This document shows positions 60,849 to 64,000 of a stretch of DNA of 64,000 nt, piece after piece. The position numbers and the translations under genes were made by a program. This DNA is from Bacteroidales bacterium (GTDB taxonomy: Bacteria > Bacteroidota > Bacteroidia > Bacteroidales > F082). Every line of letters begins with the position of its first letter. Within the stretch, counting starts at the first letter, position 1. Location of the stretch: the NCBI GenBank assembly GCA_017395365.1, contig JAFPUN010000018.1, positions 1 through 64,000 on the forward strand, written 5' to 3'. The notes beneath the pieces were generated by a model that saw only the letters and a program-made list of their open reading frames with translations, was not told the origin of the DNA and ran no database searches.

Positions 60849-62423
60849 ATGTCATTCCTTGATGAAATCAATAGGCGTCGCACTTTCGCCATTGTCAGCC
60901 ACCCTGACGCAGGTAAGACCACATTGACCGAGAAACTGCTGCTTTACGGCGGTGCCATTCAGGTGGCTGGTGCCGTGAAGTCGAACAAGATCCGCAAGAC
61001 CGCCACTTCCGACTGGATGGAGATCGAGCGCCAACGTGGCATCTCGGTGGCTACCTCTGTCATGGGCTTTGATTATAAGGATATCAAGATCAACATCTTG
61101 GACACCCCTGGCCACAAGGACTTCGCCGAAGACACCTTCCGCACTTTGACGGCTGTCGATAGCGTCATTGTGGTCATCGACTCGGCCAAAGGCGTTGAGT
61201 CGCAGACGGAGAAGCTGGTCGAGGTGTGCCGCATGAGGAATACGCCCATCATCGTGTTCATCAACAAGATGGACCGACCTGGCATGGATCCTTTCGAGCT
61301 GCTGGACGAAATCGAGCAGAAGCTGAACATCCGCCTGACGCCATTGAGCTGGCCTATCAACAGTGGACCGAAGTTCAAGGGCGTTTACAGCATCTATGAC
61401 AAGAGCCTCTATCTCTTCAACTCCGACAAGCAGCACATCACCGAAGGCATCGCTTTCGATGACCTCAACAATCCCGATTTGGATACGATGCTGGGCGAGG
61501 ATGCCGAGACCTTGCGCAATGAGACTGAACTCGTGCAGGGTGTGTATGATGACTTCTCCCGCGAGGCATACCTAGAAGGCGATATCTGCCCCGTGTTCTT
61601 CGGCTCTGCCTTGAACAACTTTGGCGTGAAAGAACTGCTGGACTGTTTCATTGAGATTGCGCCTACACCGATTGGTCGCGACACGGTGGAACGCCGCATC
61701 GAGCCGACCGAAGAGAAGTTCACGGGCTTTGTCTTCAAGATCCACGCCAACATGGACCCCAACCACCGCGACCGTATCGCCTTTGTGCGCGTGGTGTCGG
61801 GCCGTTTTGAGCGCAACAAGAACTACTTCCACGTGCGCCAACGCCGTGAGTTGAAGTTCTCCAACCCCACGGCATTCATGGCGCAGAAGAAGTCGGTGCT
61901 CGACGAAGCCTACCCTGGCGACATCGTGGGTCTGTACGATGCCGGCAACTTCAAGATCGGCGACACCTTGACCGAGGGCGAAATCCTCAACTACAAAGGC
62001 ATCCCGAGTTTCTCGCCCGAGCAGTTCCGCTATGTGGAGAATGCCGACCCGATGAAGTCGAAACAGCTGGCCAAGGGCTTGGAGCAACTCACCGACGAGG
62101 GTGTGGCACAACTCTTCACGGGCAAGATGACGGGGCGCAAGATCATCGGCACGGTAGGTGAGTTGCAGTTCGAGGTCATCCAATATCGTTTGTTGCATGA
62201 GTACAATGCCTCCTGCCGCTATGAGCCCATTTCGCTTTACAAGACCGCATGGATCACCAGCGACAACGAGGCTCAACTTGCCGACTTCAAGATGCGCAAG
62301 GCCTTGAATTTGGCAGAGGACAAAGAGGGTAGGGACGTCTTTCTTGCCGAGTCGCCATACGCCTTGCAGATGGCCATGGAAAAGTACCCTGACATCGAGT
62401 TCCACTTCACTTCGGAGTTCTGA
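60849..62423 (+). CDS. prfC: Peptide chain release factor 3
   Basis: 524 aa GTPase that recycles RF1/RF2 from the ribosome after peptide release. G1 is SHPDAGKTT (about 17-25), G2 RGISVATS, G3 DTPGHKDF, G4 NKMDRPG; later domains carry [19 protein letters not shown] and [12 protein letters not shown]. Full length. The start at 60849 gives the usual [15 protein letters not shown] beginning. Confidence 0.96.
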   Translation: MSFLDEINRRRTFAIVSHPDAGKTTLTEKLLLYGGAIQVAGAVKSNKIRKTATSDWMEIERQRGISVATSVMGFDYKDIKINILDTPGHKDFAEDTFRTLTAVDSVIVVIDSAKGVESQTEKLVEVCRMRNTPIIVFINKMDRPGMDPFELLDEIEQKLNIRLTPLSWPINSGPKFKGVYSIYDKSLYLFNSDKQHITEGIAFDDLNNPDLDTMLGEDAETLRNETELVQGVYDDFSREAYLEGDICPVFFGSALNNFGVKELLDCFIEIAPTPIGRDTVERRIEPTEEKFTGFVFKIHANMDPNHRDRIAFVRVVSGRFERNKNYFHVRQRRELKFSNPTAFMAQKKSVLDEAYPGDIVGLYDAGNFKIGDTLTEGEILNYKGIPSFSPEQFRYVENADPMKSKQLAKGLEQLTDEGVAQLFTGKMTGRKIIGTVGELQFEVIQYRLLHEYNASCRYEPISLYKTAWITSDNEAQLADFKMRKALNLAEDKEGRDVFLAESPYALQMAMEKYPDIEFHFTSEF

Positions 62424-62471
62424 TGTAGTTTTTTTGTCATTGACTAGGAAAGACTATCATTTCACTTAGGC

Positions 62472-62558
62472 CGTCATGGCGGACAAGGATCCGCCATCTC
62501 CTGAACGCGAAGACAAATCCTTTCGTTCAGGAGATTGCGGGTCACGCCCGCAATGACG
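62472..62558. repeat. Long imperfect hairpin with the AGGAGATTGCGG repeat, copy 2
   Basis: Left arm 62472-62507 (ends ATCTCCTGAACG) pairs with right arm 62524-62558 (begins CGTTCAGGAGATTGCGG); each arm also folds on itself (GGCGGA/TCCGCC and GCGGG/CCCGC). The right arm matches 31826-31860 at 32 of 35 bases. Lies in the 286-nt gap between prfC and mscL. Confidence 0.8.
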
Positions 62559-62650
62559 TTTTAAGTGGAGTTTTGTTTCGTGCAGTAACATAATGTGTGA
62601 GCGCTTTTATGTTTTTTCACTTTTTTTCTTGCACCAATTCAATTAATCCC

Positions 62651-62658
62651 TAATTTTG
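62651..62658 (+). promoter_or_regulatory. -7 box of mscL
   Basis: TAATTTTG, 51 nt before the ATG. The leader contains a simple tract of AACAATTCAACAATC copies (about 62668-62700). Confidence 0.6.
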
Positions 62659-62709
62659 CAATGATAAACAGTTCAACAATTCAACAATCAACAATTAAAC
62701 ATCATCGTT

Positions 62710-63123
62710 ATGGGATTATTCAAAGAATTCAAAGAGTTTGCCGTTAAAGGCAACGTGATGGACATGGCTATTGGTGTCGTCATCGGCGGCGCTTTTGGCA
62801 AGATCGTTACTTCCTTGGTGTCCGACATCATCATGCCGCTCATTGGTGCTGTCACGGGTGGCCTCAACTTCACCGAGTGGAAGTGGGTCATTCGCGAAGC
62901 CGTCATGGAGGGTGAAAATGTCGTGAAGCCCGAACTGGCCTTGACATGGGGTAACTTCATCCAGGTCATCTTCGACTTCATCATCATCGCCTTCTGCATC
63001 TTCTTGGTGGTGAAAGGCCTCAACTCGCTGAAGAAGAAGGAAGAACCTGCTCCAGAAGCTCCCAAGGGCCCGAGTCAAGAAGAACTCCTCACCGAGATCC
63101 GCGACCTGCTGAAGAACAAGTAA
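62710..63123 (+). CDS. mscL: Large-conductance mechanosensitive channel
   Basis: 137 aa homopentameric inner-membrane channel that opens under osmotic downshock. N-terminal amphipathic helix ([15 protein letters not shown]), TM1 (about 16-45, [20 protein letters not shown] with the gate-lining Gly/Val pattern), periplasmic loop, TM2 (about 76-101), and a charged C-terminal helix bundle. Length is typical. Confidence 0.97.
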   Translation: MGLFKEFKEFAVKGNVMDMAIGVVIGGAFGKIVTSLVSDIIMPLIGAVTGGLNFTEWKWVIREAVMEGENVVKPELALTWGNFIQVIFDFIIIAFCIFLVVKGLNSLKKKEEPAPEAPKGPSQEELLTEIRDLLKNK

Positions 63124-63144
63124 TCTTTGGCTTGTCTTAGAATG

Positions 63145-63184
63145 AAAAGCATCCGCCTAAACTAAAGGTGGATGCTTTTTTTTG
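63145..63184 (+). terminator. Terminator after mscL
   Basis: AAAAGCATCC / GGATGCTTTT stem extended by CCT/AGG around a short loop, with a T-tract of eight. Confidence 0.9.
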
Positions 63185-63185
63185 C

Positions 63186-63211
63186 GTTCCCTGAGCTTGT
63201 CGAAGGGCCGC
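63186..63211. repeat. Intergenic copy of the CCCTGAGCTTGTCGAAGGG repeat
   Basis: Same repeat as the in-frame copy in pyrC (35552-35577). It sits between the mscL terminator and the next promoter. Confidence 0.75.
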
Positions 63212-63227
63212 TTTCCAAAAAAAACAC

Positions 63228-63235
63228 TACATTTG
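63228..63235 (+). promoter_or_regulatory. -7 box of the last gene
   Basis: TACATTTG, followed by C, 21 nt before the ATG at 63257. Confidence 0.6.
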
Positions 63236-63256
63236 CAGTTTCAATGAATAAGCACA

Positions 63257-64000
63257 ATGAAGCGTAGGTTTTTGCTCGTCATAGGACTCCTCTTCTGCTT
63301 CGCCTTCACTGCGAGGGCGACGCACCAGCGCGCGGCCGAGATTACCTATACCTGGCTCGGCGGCAACGCCTATGAGTTTACGCTGACCACCTACAACGTG
63401 CCTAATGCAGCCTGGGAACAACGCGACTCCCTCTTTATGCGTTGGGGAGACGGTGGAGAAGAATACATTCCTCGAATCCATTATGAGAGCATAGGCACCG
63501 ACTTTGTCCTAAATATCTATAAGGCCGTTCATAATTACGCTTCTTCAGGTACTTACACCATCAGCATGGAGGACGCCAACCGCAACTTCGGCGTGGTCAA
63601 TGTGCCCAACTCGGTCATGGTGCCCATGCACATCGAGACGGAACTGGTCATTAACCCGTTCCTTGGCTACAACAACTCGGTGCAGCTGCTCAACCCGCCG
63701 GTCGACAAGGGCTGCGTGGGCAAGCTCTATCTTCACAACCCCTCGGCTTATGACCCCGACGGTGACAGTTTGAGCTATCGTTTGGTGCACTGCAAAGGCA
63801 CCGACGGCATGGAGATTCCTGGCTATACTTATCCGCAGGCCTCGCATTCGTTTGACATCGATCCCGTCACGGGTGACCTGCGTTGGGATGCACCCGTGGT
63901 GCAAGGCGAATACAATGTGGCTTTCATGGTCGAGGAATGGCGCCATGGGGTGAAGATAGGTTCCGTCGTTCGCGACATGCAGATCCTGATCTCACATTGC
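63257..64000 (+). CDS. Large surface protein, N-terminal part (3' end outside window)
   Basis: Open from the ATG at 63257 to the last base, 248 codons with no stop. It starts with a signal peptide (MKRRFLLVIGLLFCFAFTARA) followed by THQRAAEITYTWLGGNAYEF, the conserved beginning of a group of very large Bacteroidota surface proteins with PKD/cadherin-like repeats and a gliding-motility or T9SS C-terminus. Further beta-sandwich sequence follows (YDPDGDSLSYRLVHCKG, FDIDPVTGDLRWDAP), a cadherin-like pattern. Domain content after residue 248 and the type of sorting domain cannot be seen. An ATG 13 nt upstream is out of frame and stops at once. Confidence 0.8.
   Translation, partial: MKRRFLLVIGLLFCFAFTARATHQRAAEITYTWLGGNAYEFTLTTYNVPNAAWEQRDSLFMRWGDGGEEYIPRIHYESIGTDFVLNIYKAVHNYASSGTYTISMEDANRNFGVVNVPNSVMVPMHIETELVINPFLGYNNSVQLLNPPVDKGCVGKLYLHNPSAYDPDGDSLSYRLVHCKGTDGMEIPGYTYPQASHSFDIDPVTGDLRWDAPVVQGEYNVAFMVEEWRHGVKIGSVVRDMQILISHC

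Overview
This window reads as chromosomal DNA of an uncultured-type Bacteroidales (phylum Bacteroidota). Four observations support this: promoters of the Bacteroidota kind (TAnnTTTG at -7, with TTTG about 20 nt upstream); many proteins ending in type IX secretion system (T9SS) C-terminal sorting domains (CTDs: YPNP, then LGQ, then YLLRI, then a basic end); a TonB-dependent receptor and numerous surface lipoproteins; and housekeeping proteins (rpsI-rpsB-tsf, the epimerase-type threonine dehydrogenase, the ComEC form) that match this phylum. I see no transposase, integrase, prophage, CRISPR array or rRNA. One tRNA (Asp) is present.

Layout. 1-2440: translation genes rpsI (5' cut), rpsB, tsf. 2458-5338: a small membrane protein and a GH20 hexosaminidase lipoprotein. 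5362-27964: a 22.6-kb surface-protein island with three paralogous regulators (lipobox, TPR region, one membrane helix, cytoplasmic LuxR-like HTH). Each regulator is followed by a run of T9SS cargo genes: GLUG-repeat proteins, a beta-helix protein, a C10 cysteine protease, a BNR-type protein, a mini-protein made only of signal peptide plus CTD, an IgGFc-binding-like protein, an LRR protein and propeller-like proteins. 27993-34591: a secreted endonuclease/phosphatase-family enzyme divergent from a TonB receptor and a DUF5689-type lipoprotein. 34708-36800: a GT2 glycosyltransferase and dihydroorotase. 36823-41233: a MORN-type lipoprotein, then a minus-strand cysS, patatin, PagL-like set. 41444-43686: kbl-tdh threonine catabolism. 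44085-46906: a lipoprotein, an AAA ATPase and maf. 47085-49257: surE, a small membrane protein, lpxB. 49272-55847: three more T9SS cargo proteins sharing one C-terminal block, two of them IgGFc-binding-like. 55868-60375: a lipoprotein, a beta-barrel, comEC and an EamA transporter. 60640-64000: tRNA-Asp, prfC, mscL and a cut surface-protein gene.

The most interesting part is the regulator-cargo island. All three regulators have a -7 box exactly 5 nt before the start codon, which predicts leaderless mRNAs. The gap after each regulator carries a related promoter block and a palindrome of the ATTGA-N3-TCAAT type. Behind regulators 2 and 3, an AAAAATCTGTACTT-like box lies exactly 36 nt upstream of the -7 box. 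Regulators 2 and 3 also have the most similar HTH helices. I infer that each regulator spans the inner membrane and controls the cargo operon next to it. Cargo genes share nearly identical signal-peptide DNA, CTD DNA and ATGA junctions, which suggests shuffling by recombination.

A second theme is dispersed short repeats that sit not only between genes but also in frame inside them: a CAACTCT-rich tract in the GH20 gene, a repeat encoding PEPVEG in dihydroorotase, and a GAGACGCG palindrome in two CTDs. All functions are inferred from sequence reading alone; no database search was run.
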